64,000 nucleotides of DNA, taken from NCBI GenBank assembly GCA_964035795.1, contig OZ038320.1, forward strand, positions 4,837,896 to 4,901,895, written 5' to 3'. Positions 1-13,800 of this stretch are shown here, in pieces. The notes beneath the pieces are model-generated. The model did not search any database and was not told the DNA's origin. It saw only the letters and a program-made list of their open reading frames with translations. Both the position numbers and the translations under genes were made by a program. Position 1 is the first letter of the stretch. Each line of letters opens with the position of its first letter. The DNA comes from Pterobdella sp. o SKG-2022. Taxonomy: Eukaryota; Annelida; Clitellata; Hirudinida; Piscicolidae.

Positions 1-512
1 AAAATATATTTCGCTAATAGTATTTCAACGCAGACCTGATGGCTAATTTAAAACAATCAAATTTCAATATGGCTTATTAAAAACCAACAAGATGTTTCAG
101 CTTATTCAGTCCCCCACATATGTTACAATCATTGAATCGCTAACTTATATAAGAAGAATCAATGCCGTGTTTCATGTTATATTGAAAATAACGTTGATCT
201 CATCCACATATAACGATTTATCTCTTAATAGTTACATGCAGGTGATAACAATGACGTTACAACAAAAACACACACATAAATTGAATAAATACATAATTAG
301 ATAAATAGCAATATTCTATATATATTGGCTATTATTGATTGCTTAATTATCACGGTAACCTGTTTATACTTATTTAACTAATGGGTATTTTCAATTCCTA
401 TATTTTGCTGATAAAATTAGTATATTCATAACACCATAACACTAAATAACAAATATAAACAAGCATACAAACACAGATAGCAATACACACATGATAAGAA
501 GCTAAATCTTAC
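1..512. other. Left edge; probable LENG8 intron
   Basis: AT-rich sequence with no exon I can recognise. It lies just beyond the last visible LENG8-like exon on the minus strand, whose splice donor is at 511-512, so it is most likely intron. The rest of the SAC3-like domain must lie off the left end. Confidence 0.5.
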
Positions 513-3347
513 AGAAGTGAGACGGAGGTATGGCTTCTCAAGGTCTTGGCAGGTGCCTACAATGTGTAATGATGTCCAATCCATGTCTTCTGAATCCATC
601 TGTAGTATGAACAATAATAATGATGAGAATAATAAAAACAATAAAAATACTACTACCACTACTGCTAATAATAAAATATTCAAAAAATCTAGAATGATTG
701 TTTTATGAGTGTTATTCAACCTTGTAACTTCTGCGATGTCATGATTTAATTATTATTAACTATTATTTTTAATTATGTTAATGCTACTTTGTATAGCAAC
801 AAAACAAGGAACTTAAACACATATGAGACCTTGATAAGTTGTAACATTTTAACACTTCAAAGGATAAGTTGAGCTATCTATAACACACACCTAATAAAGT
901 TAATCCTAAAAACAACATATCCACTATCCCCACCCTTTGTAAAGAAAAAAGTACTATAGAAACAATTGATTGATTCATTGGTCAGTATAACATTCCAAAA
1001 AATGAGAACTCCATCAAACAGTTAAACACAGAGATTTGATGTGAAGAAATAGTAGAGCCCTATGGAGCTTAATTATCCCACAACCAAGAACATTATGGTA
1101 GATTCAATCACCCACTTAAACAGTAAGACACCTTAAACATAACAACATCCACCTGATTGGATGAAACTGACGCATGATAGCCAGTCACTGAAAGGGTGGC
1201 AAGGTTGAACCTGGAAGCTCTGGACTGCAGTCGTTCCCTAGACACTCCTTCTGTCTGCATGCTAGGTGGAGGCAGGTGGGTTGTTAGTGTACTTGATGGC
1301 AATTTACTAAATGGGTTTATCAATTGGTGGGCTATGAAGATGGGTAAATTAAATAAAGGGTTTTTATTTTTCATATGAAATGTACTTATGGTAGCTATTT
1401 TTATATTGAGTAGTATTTTTATGATATTGTTTGTTTTGTTGCATACAATTTAATAATCATTTGGTTATAAATATATTACTTTGATACTAAAAATACATAG
1501 ATAATAGATATATGTTTAAAAGCTATTAGTATGATTTGCTAAATAGATGGGTATATACATATGTTAATGAAAATAAGCGATGTGATAGTGTGCTTTTTAA
1601 TATTTAATCAATAAAGTGTATTCAAGGAACAAAATAAAAGAGTTGATGAAAGAAAAATGGTCGTTTTGGCACCATAATTTTGATGTAAACTTTCTCTTTT
1701 TCTTGTTTGCATTTTGCTTTTCTTTGCGAGTAGATTTTTTAAAAGTCACCCTTTGAAATGAATTTACAATTGTTAATAATTATGAATGTATTTTATTAGT
1801 TATTTAAATATAAATTACTGAAATAAAATAACACAATTATTGGCAAAAATATGTAAACTAAAATATAAATTAAAAAAAAATAAAACTAAACTAACAAATA
1901 AATCCAAAGCAAACACCTTTATTAATTGAACAAAAAACTTCTCATAAGTCACTCATGTCATCACAATGATACTATTATCACATTATCATTATGAGAAGGA
2001 AAGTTTAACTTATGAAAAGCTTCATATTGTTCAGCTAATAAATGTTTGATTTAAATTTACTTTGTTCCAGGCTACTTCAGTTTATCCTAACTAATAACAA
2101 TTACAAACTTAAGCTCTTCTTCTTCGGAGGCAGATGAACTCCTTTTTTGTGGGCTATTGGAATCCCATCTACGCCTAAGAACCCTCCTAGCTTTAGGACC
2201 CGAATTTGAGATTTTCAATGGCAACGGCGATGTGTATGATGATGGTGATAGTGCGTGATATGTGGTTGGTGGTGACTTTAGTAATACCTTCTTTTTCTCA
2301 AGTTTTTGTGGTGGTTTTTGAGTTAAAATGATTATTGGTTCATTGTCCCAGTCCCAGGAATTGGCTAAGTTGCTTTTGAAAGCTGCTGTCAGTTTGTCTT
2401 TCAACTTACCCTCCATTTTGTCTTTGTATTCTTCACTTACACTCTCAAAACATCTCTGAACATACTTTTTCAATGATACTGGCCACTCTGTACTAGCGCT
2501 GTTACTGCTATTATCGGCTTGGTTCTTATTGCTGCTATTATTAGTTTTATCACTAAAAGAATTAGTACTAGAAGAAGTCTTATTGTCAAGGGGTGCTTGA
2601 GAAGATTGGACAACTGGATTTTGGTATTGATTTTCTGTTGAAGTGGGTGGTATTACTCCGTTAGAATGAAAGCTTCCTCCAGATTTATTGATATTAAATT
2701 TTATTGGCTTATGATTGGTTACGGATCTTGTACTCACACTGCTTGTTGATGGTGTATTGTAACTTTGAGTCTTGGGGAAATTTTCTGTTGTTTTCATTGG
2801 AGTATCAGTTTTTACTTCATTTTTTTGTTGGAACATGTTTGGCAAAGGTGGAGGTGGTGGAAGAATAGGTTTTGAAACAGAGCTAGATTGGTTGCTATTG
2901 CCTAGACCATACATATTGTAATAGTTATTATAGGCTGCATAATATTGCATATATGGGTTGAAACAATTGTTGAACTGGTTCGACATTTTATTACTATTAT
3001 AATAATCCATTCCACCCGAGAAATAGTTTTGATTGTTGTTGTAAGGAGGAGGTACCATGTTATAACCATAAAAACCCGATGAGTTGTAATTACCTTGTTG
3101 AGAATTTTCATTTGCGTTTGGGCGATTCGCTCCCTGGAAACTTGAATTCAAATCTTTTTTAACGCCCATGCTGTTCGCATTCAGTTTGTCTAATTCTTCT
3201 TTTGCTTTTAACCACGGATTGTTGACATTTTCACTTTTCCTTTAAAAAATGTAAAATATATTTGATATAACTGGTTAAATTTATTTCAGAATGTTCGAAT
3301 ATTCAAAAAAAGCAGTTAAAATTTACTGACGATTCTTCAGAAGTCAT
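513..3347 (-). CDS. LENG8: LENG8-like protein (SAC3/Thp3 family), 3' truncated by window
   Basis: Exons, in transcript order: tentative 3347-3331 (MTSEES start, weak GTCAGT donor), 3239-2105, 1254-1132 and 599-513; phases agree at every join. The large exon opens with [13 protein letters not shown], like the NPEWEKARQAL box near the N terminus of vertebrate LENG8. It then has a Tyr/Asn/Gln-rich low-complexity region, a KFNINKSGG motif and the diagnostic block [16 protein letters not shown] followed by a charged helix and a WDWDNEP motif. The next exon carries [12 protein letters not shown], matching the basic ER..K..RAARF segment. The last visible exon reads [11 protein letters not shown] then EKPYLRLTS, the conserved entry to the SAC3/GANP-like domain. 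The family is nuclear and related to yeast Thp3, linked to mRNA processing and export. The remaining PCI-type region is outside the window. The identity is firm; the first exon is uncertain. Confidence 0.85.
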
Positions 3348-4809
3348 TTTGGTTTTTACTTCTAATTCTGAATGTATAATCGAATTTTATTCAAGAAATT
3401 CCTTTTTATTCAAAAATTATTTAACGCGATAGAGGAACTTCTGAAATAATTCAAGACCTTTAGACTAAACACAAAATGAAATTAATACGATGCAACATGT
3501 AAATATCTAGCGCCAAATAGGGTTGAAATTTAGTACCAAAAAGCTCTTTAACTTCGTAATGACTTAAATAATTGAGTTTTATATTTGAATATTTTTTTTT
3601 TAATTTTTATTATTTTTAGTTTTCCAATGAATTTTATACGTTTCACCAAATCAAGTGCTGCTTTGAAAATTTTAATGAAACATTTATAAAGTATGGATTA
3701 ATTGTTAAATGCAAGTGCAATTTTGTAATTTTAACCGGCTAATTACTTCAAATATGTTTTTAAAATGGCTTAAAACTTTAAAAAATCATTAAAACATAGA
3801 CTTAATACATTTTTCACGAAATAAGTTCAAAACAAAAGATAAAAAGATGTTATCCTTATTACTATTATGGTTTCAAAATTTAGCTCAAAAAAAAAGCATT
3901 GAAAAGATATTAGATAACATTTCTATAAGATTTTACATATCCGACAATAAAAATAGCACGAAATGAAAAATTAAAAAATTTTCAGCAAATAAAAAAAAAC
4001 TAAATTAGTTCCACGTTTTTACACTATACATTATTACATTGTTAAACCATAATTACAAGGCAATTCAGATTCGGTACTTTTCATGCATAAGTAACACTTA
4101 TATACTATCATTTTTTCTTTCAGTTTTTCTGCAAGAGAATTTCAAGAATGGCCTTTTGATAGCATTGCAGAGAATACGTGAAAGTACTTGCTAATAGTCA
4201 AAGATTTGTGATTTTTTCAAACAACAAATCGAAGGCTTTTATGCATTTTATAAATTGCTCAAATATATAGGATACATTTAAAAATAATATAAGTGAATAA
4301 AAGTTTAACTTCTATACGTTAATGCTTTCAGTTGCTTATGCTTAACTGCTTATAAGTTTGGAAAAGCTTGTTTATCCCAAAGCGTATGCTATACATTTCA
4401 ATGCATCATAAATGATGGGCAATTATGATTAAACAACTTCAAATCTAATTAAAACTAAAAAAAAAGCTTCATGAATGGAACGAATTGTATGTTTAAAAAG
4501 TATTTTTTTGTGGGAATTGAAAAAGATAAAATGTGGGCGTTAGGAGTATTATCATAGATTGAAGGCTTAAGCAACAGCAGTATTCTTGTAGGGTCCTTTG
4601 GCTTATAAAGCCCCTCTTTTCTTTTTCTATATTTCGGGTCTTCATATGTTTAGATTTATATAGTTCGATTCTGTAGCGTCAACAAGGCAAATTTTTATAA
4701 TGATTATTTGAAAATATCTTATATTAATTTTAAATTTTTGCATAAATATAAATCTTAATAAAATAAATTGTTTGAAATTTAAGCTGAAACGTTAAATTTT
4801 ATTGCACAG
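3348..4809. other. Divergent intergenic region, LENG8 / Ig-PEVK gene
   Basis: About 1.46 kb between two divergent gene starts, very AT-rich, with no coding signal. It should hold both promoters. The start codon of the Ig gene directly follows a good acceptor (TTGCACAG before the ATG at 4810), so a non-coding 5' exon probably lies in this stretch, but I cannot place it. Confidence 0.4.
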
Positions 4810-7800
4810 ATGTTTTCTGGATTGGATATGAAGCGAACAAGTAGACTATCTCGCTTCAGTACTTCAGAGAAAGAATCGGCTCCTAGCATAGGTACTATTA
4901 AAGTCACTAGACACTCAGTTGAAAGAAGCACCGCCGCCCCTTCAACTGTTCATTATGAAGACCATTCTCGACACTTATCAACGCATAGAGCTCGCTCTCC
5001 TTCCATTACTGAACGCAAACGCTACTCTTACCAGCCTGGATTTCACTCAAACTTATCTCACTCTCATTTTGATCTTACTCAAAAAGATTTGTACTCATCA
5101 TCAAGTAGCTTGCACGGCTCTCAAACCAACCTACATCAAATCCCTCGTCAAAGCAACTTCGCAAAGAGCCACCCTTCACGTGCCTCACAAAAGGTTGTGC
5201 AGATCACTTACGACTCTCCAACCTACAAACGCCCTCAACCCCCACGTAGTTTGAGCGTTGACAGACAAATTTACTCGTCTGGTAACACATCAATCAATTT
5301 GAAACTTTCATCAAACGTCAATGACTACAGCGTCACTTCGCCTCAAAGTCTAAGCAGGCACTACATTAACACAAAATCTCCCGCCACACCAGTCAAAACA
5401 GTTCACGTCTCACAAAACATTCATTCACTATTGGATAACTACGTTAGTGCACCCTACCGTTCGACTGATCGGCCATCGAGGTATGATTATTCAAAGACAA
5501 CTTATCAAGCCCCTAAGCACGATGTCAGTTACACAACAAATGTGACTTCTCTAGGATTAGAATCACCGTTGTATGACAAGTTCAATCCGAAAAATTTTTC
5601 ATCTTTTTACTCAGAAAAATTTGTGCCAAGGAGTTATAGTCTTCCTCAGCTGAATAAACAAACAATTTCGTTTTCAAAGCCTCAAGATACAACCAACCAC
5701 GGCGTGGATTATTACAAAAAATACCTTGTCACACCTCCAGAAAACAATGTTGAAGATAAAATCAAAGCGATCAAGTTGAGAGCCAGAAGCAAACCTCCCA
5801 TCACAACAACCAGACCCTACTTCGGCCTTGAAGAACCCGTGCATGAAACAATCAAAGTTTCTCGCACCTCAAACGTTCACTCAGCTAAGCCAGCCCCTAT
5901 TTCGTCTGAAACCTTTTTGAGTCTTCCTAAAACGAGACCACAATCATGTAATACTGACTACAAAATTAATTATGCAACTGGAGATTATGAGCCTCTGATA
6001 AGCAGATATGGAAACATCAAGCCAGTCTACACTAAGTACGATTATGTTCCCTTGTATAAGAAATATGGAGTTGATAAAGTGTACGATGAATATGAACCTA
6101 TACTCTCAAACTACCAGTACAAAACCAGAGATTTTGATTTTGAACCAGTTTATAAAAAATATGAATACTTTCCAGTTCCAAAAAAACAAGACTACAAAGT
6201 AACCAAAAAAACTTACCATTATGAAGTGCCACAAGGTAGTTATGATTTGGAGCCCTATATAGACAAGTATGAAAACTTTGTGCCTTTGCATGAAAAGTAT
6301 CAGTTCGATCCAATCCATAAAAGATTCAGACTAGAGGAGCCTCCAGTCCAACATGCTCCTAAGGCTTTATCCTTGAGGGAAGCTCATAACAATGAGTTGC
6401 TTCTGGAAGCGCGCAAAACTCTCCATAGAAAACCCAAGTTGATGTCTCCAGGTTTCAATGAAGACCAGACAGGCTTTTACTTCGACCATAAGAACAAGCC
6501 ACATTTTTCATCTCCTCTCAAGCCTAAGAAGTGTGTTGAGGGAGACACTTTAAGACTTTCATGTACCATTTCATCCAGTCCTGACACGATCATTTCGTGG
6601 TACCATGAAAGAGAACCATTGAAGAAGGACAAGAGATACAAGATCTCGGTTAGTTTTGGTGATTGTCTTCAACTAAAAACTATGTACAATATTTCTTAGA
6701 GAATTTTTTACTGTCCAATCTTCTAATAAATTTGCTCGCATGAATAGTAAAAGAATTCAAATGATTATTAGTTTTTTAAAATATTGGTATAACTAATTAG
6801 TTTCAAAAAATTGTATAATGTTGAAAAGTTTAGATGATTAATTACTAATAAGCGTTGCATTTAATGATCTCAATAATAATAATAGTAATAATTAGTTATT
6901 TGTATAGCGCCTTAACGCATCGTTCAAAGGCGCTATATGGTAATTATCAAATAAAAGCTTCGATGAATTTTTTCCTAAATATATTTGCAATAGTTTTCAT
7001 AAATTGATAATCTTGTAATTATTAGCAACTTAATATAAAAACTATTAATAAAAAAAAAATGAGGTAAACAATTTTTTAGACCTTTGCGATTTATCACAGA
7101 CTTATGATTGGTGATCGCTTTGAAAAGCTATAATATATAAGTTAAAATGAGTTTTTAAATGCGAAAAAGTTCATTATTTGATTTAAATTTTCCGTTTAAA
7201 AGTAGTTGCTTAGTAATGGTTTATAAAGAAATGGTTTTTAAAAAATTTTTAAACGTTGTGAAATTGATGGATGAGTTAAAGGAATTTCATGAATTTAAAG
7301 TTCAGCCAAGATCAAGTTTATGTTAGAATAGCATTCTATATATATTCTATAGAATACAGGTGGTGAAAGAATAGTAAAATAGCACACAAGTATCGAGATA
7401 TTACACAAGCAAGATCTCTACGCTTTTAAATATCTAGATAAGCCCTAACATCAGCTACATAAACAAGCTATCATTATATATTACAATTTCTACTTTTTTG
7501 CTAGCTTTTGTTGAAAAAAGTATTCATAAATATTGTTGTTTAAACATTCTCAATGAAGGATCTTTTGTTGATATGTAGAAACAACGATACAATCCTACGC
7601 TTGTTTTTTACTGTAAAACTTACCAGACTAATTTTATCATTTGCTCATTCGATTTTTTAATGTTTTCGAACTTTTTTTTTGTTCTTATCATAAAAAGTTC
7701 ACACCAGATTGGAAAATTATCTCGTAAATCTTTTTAGCGAAGAGTTGTTGAGGCGAAAGCTATAACGTTTTTTCTTCATACCAAACATTAAAGAAGCCGT

Positions 7801-10800
7801 TAAAAACCTCTAATATTAACTCTACTATGTACCTTCTTAGTGAAAAATATTAAACACACAACCATACATTACGCGTAATTAAATTGAAACACCTTAGCAT
7901 TATTTAGTTGTAAATAATTTAAAACATACTATCATTAACCATTACTGGTAAAAAAATTCTATTTTATTTTTCCACTAGTTAAACGTTTTTTTTATTAGTT
8001 AAACATTTAAGAAACTGAGTTCAAGATCAGTGCATTAAAAATTTAATATTTCTTTTTATACATTAGTAGTTAAACACTGAATAACCTCAATGTAACATTA
8101 ATGGTGAAACATTGAACCACAGTTTATTCACGGCTTGTGCGCACTGGAAGTGGCTGATTGCAAGCTTATTGATGCTGGAATCTACTCGGTCAAAGCATCA
8201 AATATTTTCGGAACATCTTCAACCAGCACTACTGTCGAAGTAAAAGGTCAGCAGTTTTGGGTGTTTCTATGGTGTAGATTAATTCTTGAAGTAAAGTTCG
8301 ATCATATGAATTCACTGCAAATATATGAGTTGAATTTAAATAAGGATTTAAGGTAATTATTAAAAATTAGGCATGGTTTTTGATAATTTAGCATTGCAAG
8401 ATAGTGTAAATAAATTGTGGAATGATAAGCTTGCAACTGACTAAACTCCATATTATGAAGTACGTGTATTGTTATCAAGTTTAGACTACCAAATAATAAT
8501 TAGAAAAGTTATTTATTTTTTGGTGAATATATAAAAAATATAAGTAGTTTAGTAAAAACTATGATGAAATTAGTAATTTTTTGAAAATTGAATCTAAAGC
8601 TCATTTAGAAATTTTGTTAACTGGTAAAACTTATATCATAAATTGAAATCATTAGATTGTTTTCAACTATTTCAGAAGCCCCTAAAAGAGAAAAATATCC
8701 AAACTTTGATGTTGAAACAATTGAAAAAGATTTAATGAAATTCGAACTACCAAAACATACTGAAGATAGACCCGTTATTGATGTAAAACCGCAGACTTTA
8801 GTTGTCGACGAAGAAGTTCCACAAAATGAAATTGAAGTTAAAATTGAGAAAAGTGAGCCAAAACAACCTAAAATTGTCGAAAATGAAGTGCCTAAAATCG
8901 TTGAACCAAAAAAAGAACAAATTCCAGAAGATATCGAAAAGCTAGCTGAAAAAGTAAAAGAAGCAATAGTTAAAGAAATGAAACAAGACATACAAGAAAA
9001 ACAACACGTTCCAGAAACAAATAAAGCAGAGGAAAAACCCGAAACTAAGAAAGAGCAGAAAGTTCCCGAAGTACAAGCTGAAAAGCCAATTGAAAAACCA
9101 GCTGAAGAGTCAATCTCTGAACAGAAGTTTGAACCAGTTGAAGCAACCAACCAAGTTGATGAGCCAGTTTCTAAAGAGACTGAAGTTGTCAAACAAGCTG
9201 AAATAGTCAAAAAAGAAACTACAGAAATAAAAACAGAAACCATGGAGGTAAAAACAGAAACTACAGAAGTAAAAAAAGAAACAATTGAAAAAACTGAAAT
9301 AGTTGATGAAGATATTGATTTTGAAGATTTCATTGAAGAAAATGATACAAAGGAAGAAGTAAAAAAACCAGAACAAGCAGTCGAAGCTGTGGACGAACCC
9401 GATGTAACAAAAGAACCAGTGACGGTGGAAGAACCCAAAGATGTAACACAAGAGTCTGTTATACCTGCAGCACCCAAGGACGTTGAAGCTGCCAATGCGA
9501 CTGAAGCTGTACCAGCAGAAGCTGTAAAACCAGGAGCTTTTAAGGAGCTGGAAGATGTGCCAGAAATAGTCAAAGAACCGGAAGTGTCTAAAGAACCAGA
9601 AGTTTCTAAAGAATCAGAAGCTCTTAAAGAACCAGAAGCTCCCAAAGAACCAAAAGTTGTACCAGTAACAGTTAATGAAGTTGAAGCTACAAAAGAACCA
9701 GAAGCTCAAAAAGAACCAGAAAATCAAAAAGAACCGGAAGCTCAAAAAAAACCGGAAGCTCTTGAAGCACCAGAAACTTTTGGAGAACCTGAAGCTTCCA
9801 AAGAGCCAAAAGCTCCCAATAAACCGGAAGCTTCTGAAGAACCGGAAGTTGTACCAGTAGCAGTTAATGAGCTCGAAGCTTCAAAAGAACCACAAACTCA
9901 AAAAGAATCGGAGCTTGTATCAAAAACAGTTGAAGAACCAGAAGCGATTAAAAAGCAAGAAGTTCCCAAAGAACCAGAAGCTATCAGAGAGCAAGAAACT
10001 TTTGAAAAACCAAAAATTCCAACAGAATCTGAAGCTCCAAAAGAACCGGAAGTTGTTTCAAAAAAAGTTATAGAATCAGAAGTTCCAAAGGAATCAGAAG
10101 CTCCCAAAGATCCGGAAAACATTAAAGACTCGGAAGGTGTATCAAAAACGGTTGAAGAACCCGAAACTCCAAAAGAATTGGAATTTGTACCAGAAACTCT
10201 CAAAGAACCAGAAGCTCTAAAAGAATCGGAAGCTCTTAAAGAACCGGAAACACATAAAGAACCAGAAATTGTATCGGAAAAAATTGAAGAACCAAAAGCT
10301 CAACCAAAACTAGAAGCTTTTGAAAAACCGGAAGTTGAACCAGAAACAGTCAAAGAACCAGAAACTCCTAAAGAAGCGGAAATTTCTGAAAAACCAGAAA
10401 CTTCCAAGGTACCAGAATCACCTGAAAAGCCAAAAGCTTTAGAAGAACCAGAAGTTGTAGCAGAAAAAGTCAAAGAACCAAAAGCTTTTAAAGAACCAGA
10501 AACACCCAAAGAATTGGAAGTTGTACCAGAAACATTCAAAGAGCCAGAAGCTTCTAAAGAATTGAAAACTTCCAAAGAACCAAAAACACCTAAAGAGCCA
10601 GAAGCTTTTGAAGAACCGGAAGTTTTAGCAGAAACAGTTAAAGAACCAGAAGCTTTTAAAGAACCAGAAGCTTCTAAAGAACTGGAGGCTTCTAAAGAAC
10701 TGGAAGCTTCCAAGGAACCAGAAACATCTAAAAAGCCAGAAGCTTTTGAAGAACCAAAAGTTGTAGCAGAAACAGTCAAAGAACCAGAAGCTCCTAAAGG

Positions 10801-13800
10801 ACCAGAAGCTCTTAAAGAACCGGAACCTTCTAAAGAACCGGAAGCTTCCAAGGAACCAGAAACATCTAAAAAGCCAGAAGCTTTTGAAGAACCAAAAGTT
10901 GTAGCAGAAACAGTCAAAGAACCAGAAGCTTCTAAGGAACCGGAAGCTCCTAAAGAACCGGAAGCTCTTAAAGAACCGGAAGCTTCTAAAGAACCGGAAG
11001 CTTCTAAAGAACCGGAAGCTTCTAAAGAACCGGAAGCTTCTAAAGAACCGGAAGATTTTAAAGAACCGGAAGCTTCTAAAGAACCGGAAGCTCTTAAAGA
11101 ACCAGAATTTTCCAAAGAACCAGAAACACTGGAAGCTCTTAAAGAACCAGAAGTTGTAGCAGAAACAGTTGAAGAACCGGCAGCTCCCAAAGAACCGGAA
11201 GCTCCCAAAGAACCAGAAACACCTAAAGAACCAGAAGCTCCTAAAAAATCGGAATCTACTAAAGAACCGGAAGTTGCAGCAGAAACAGTCAAAGAATCGG
11301 AAACTCCCAAAGAACCGGAAACTTTTAAAGAACCAGAAACACCTAAAGAACCAGAAGCTCCTAAAAAACCGGAATCTATTAAAGAACCGGAAGTTGTAGC
11401 AGAAACAGTCAAAGAACCGGAAGCTCCCACAGAACCGGAAGCTAAAACAGAGCAAGAAACACTAGAAACCGAAAATGTTACAAAAAATAAAGTCGTGAAT
11501 GAAACAGAAGACATTGGAGAAGAAGAAGAAATCGTAGAAGAAACAAAAATTGTCGAAAATGATAAACAAAAAGATGAAAATGTTTTGGTGAACGGAAGCA
11601 TAACTGAAGTGGAAGACAAACAAGAAGGATTTAAATCTGAAACTGAAGAAACAGGTGGGCTTATGTTTATTTTAATTTCAATTTGGAAATCCTTTCAATA
11701 GCTTTTAAACTTTTGGTATACTTTAATTTAAATTTATTTAAAAAGTTACAAAGGCAGTTGCCAAACAAGAAACAAAAAAAGTTTTGGTTGAAGAAGAAGA
11801 GGAGGAAGAGGAAGAAGAGGAAGAGGAGGAAGAGGAAGAAGAATCCGAAGAGGAGGAAGAAGAAGGTGAGATTTCCGATTAGATTTATAATAAAATATAA
11901 TTTATTAAATTTATTCAAATTATTAAATCAATTCATAAATTTTATAAGTCAATAAATTCAAAAATAAAAAATTCTATATAATAGTTAAATTAGCTCAAAG
12001 TACGTATAATAATTTGATTCATAGGAAGTATATTAAATCCCATAACGAGGTCTCGGTTGCGTAATTGATAGTTATTTTATATCATTTCTAACAATACAAC
12101 ACACCTAAAATTCATAAACTAATATTTAAACCTATGACATGTGTACTAATATAAAAACAATATAAGCTTATATACAAATCCATAACACAAAAGGTGAGCC
12201 TCCAAAGTTTGTTTCTCCAATCAAAAGCCAGATTGTGGATTTCGGTCTAAATGCCACTTTCACATGTACTGTCGAGGGAGATCCCCTGCCAACCATTGAG
12301 TGGTTAGTTATTTGATTACTTTTTTAACTAAAACTTTTGAAATATTTGGAATAAATTGTGTACTTTTTTATAATTTATAAACTTTGTTAAATATTATAAT
12401 CAAATCAAAACATGTATAGAACTGATCTTTTGTTATTTCAAAAACTACCATTGAATTTAACATTTTTAAAGGTACAAAGACTTGGACAAAATCGTGGCAT
12501 CGGAAAAATATGAAATAATTAAAGAGAACGACGTACACACCCTCATCATCAAGCTAATCAGCTTCGAGGATAATGCCAAGTATTATGCCATAGCTTCGAA
12601 CCCCTTCGGAAAAAGCAAATACCGAGCAACTTTGCTTGTCAAAGGTTTTTTTTGTTTTAGAATATCTGCAAAAATTTTTTGTAGTGGTTTCAAAAATTAG
12701 ACTGAGTGAAACTAGAAACGGGTGGAATTTCAAATAAAAATTAAAAATTTAAATATTTTTTAAAAATTCATTTTAAATATATATGCAGAACGATTTGGCG
12801 ATCAAACATAATTGCTAATTCACTTGATAACTCTTCAAATAGTTCTAATAATTTCAACTTTGAATTATGTAGAAGCTACAACTATAAATTTAAAACATGA
12901 ATTTATAGGAACAGCTCCGAAATTCGACATCCCCCTGAAAAACGTGGTGTCTCCATTGGAAGAAAAGGCCCAGTTTGAATGTGTTATTAGCGCTAACCCT
13001 GAACCTAAAATTACATGGTATGTAGTATAAAGCATTTGATAATTCTACTTTAGGTTTGTACTTTTTCTATAAATGTTCATTGTCTTTATAAAAGTTTTAC
13101 GAATACAAATATTTTATTGGAAGCGAAGCTTAAAATTAATTTAACAAAGTCCAGACAATATTTTAGATGTAATCAATGCAATCTAAACCCAGTTTAAATA
13201 GTTTTAAATATCACTAACGTCTAAAAACTCTTGAATATTCTATTATAAAATTTTCAACAAATTAAAATAGGTCGAAAGATGGGGAAGATATAGTAACAAG
13301 TGAAAGAGTTTATACAGAAAAAGTCGAAAATAAAATACTGCTAGTCTTTAAAACAATAGAAAAATCTGATGAAGGAAACTACTGTATTGTAGCCTTAAAC
13401 GACTTTGGAAAAACATCTTACTCGGCTAATCTCGTCATTGCTGGTTAGATTTGAGTTCTATTTGATATTTAATCGATTTATACCAAATCACCTCAAAGTG
13501 CTCTTCGTTGCGTGATGTTGAGTTCGTTAGTAATTATGATTCTGAATAGTTTTAATACCTTTAATAATTACAGAGGCTGGAGTCGAAGTTGTTGAGGTCC
13601 AAGGAGAAGGTTAGAATATTGAAGTTATTGGTTTTCATAACATTATGTAATGCTCTGTAACTTTTTAAGGGCTAACCTTGAAGTAAGAATTAGAATAGAA
13701 CGATGAATTATGGTTATGGTTGAAACTAGATTTGAAATAAGAAACGGTTTTAGTTATAACATTTCGATATAAGGCTTATCTTTGAACCTTCAGACGAAGT

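Noticed and set aside
8617..9645. 342-aa minus-strand Ser/Thr-rich frame
   Set aside because: It is complementary to the same Lys/Glu/Pro-rich exon and ends inside the neighbouring intron. It is a compositional shadow.
10300..11619. 439-aa and 276-aa antisense open frames over the PEVK-like exon
   Set aside because: They arise because the 18-bp coding repeat has no stop on the reverse strand. They are pure Ser/Gly/Leu or Phe/Arg repeats with no independent gene signal, inside a strongly supported plus-strand exon.
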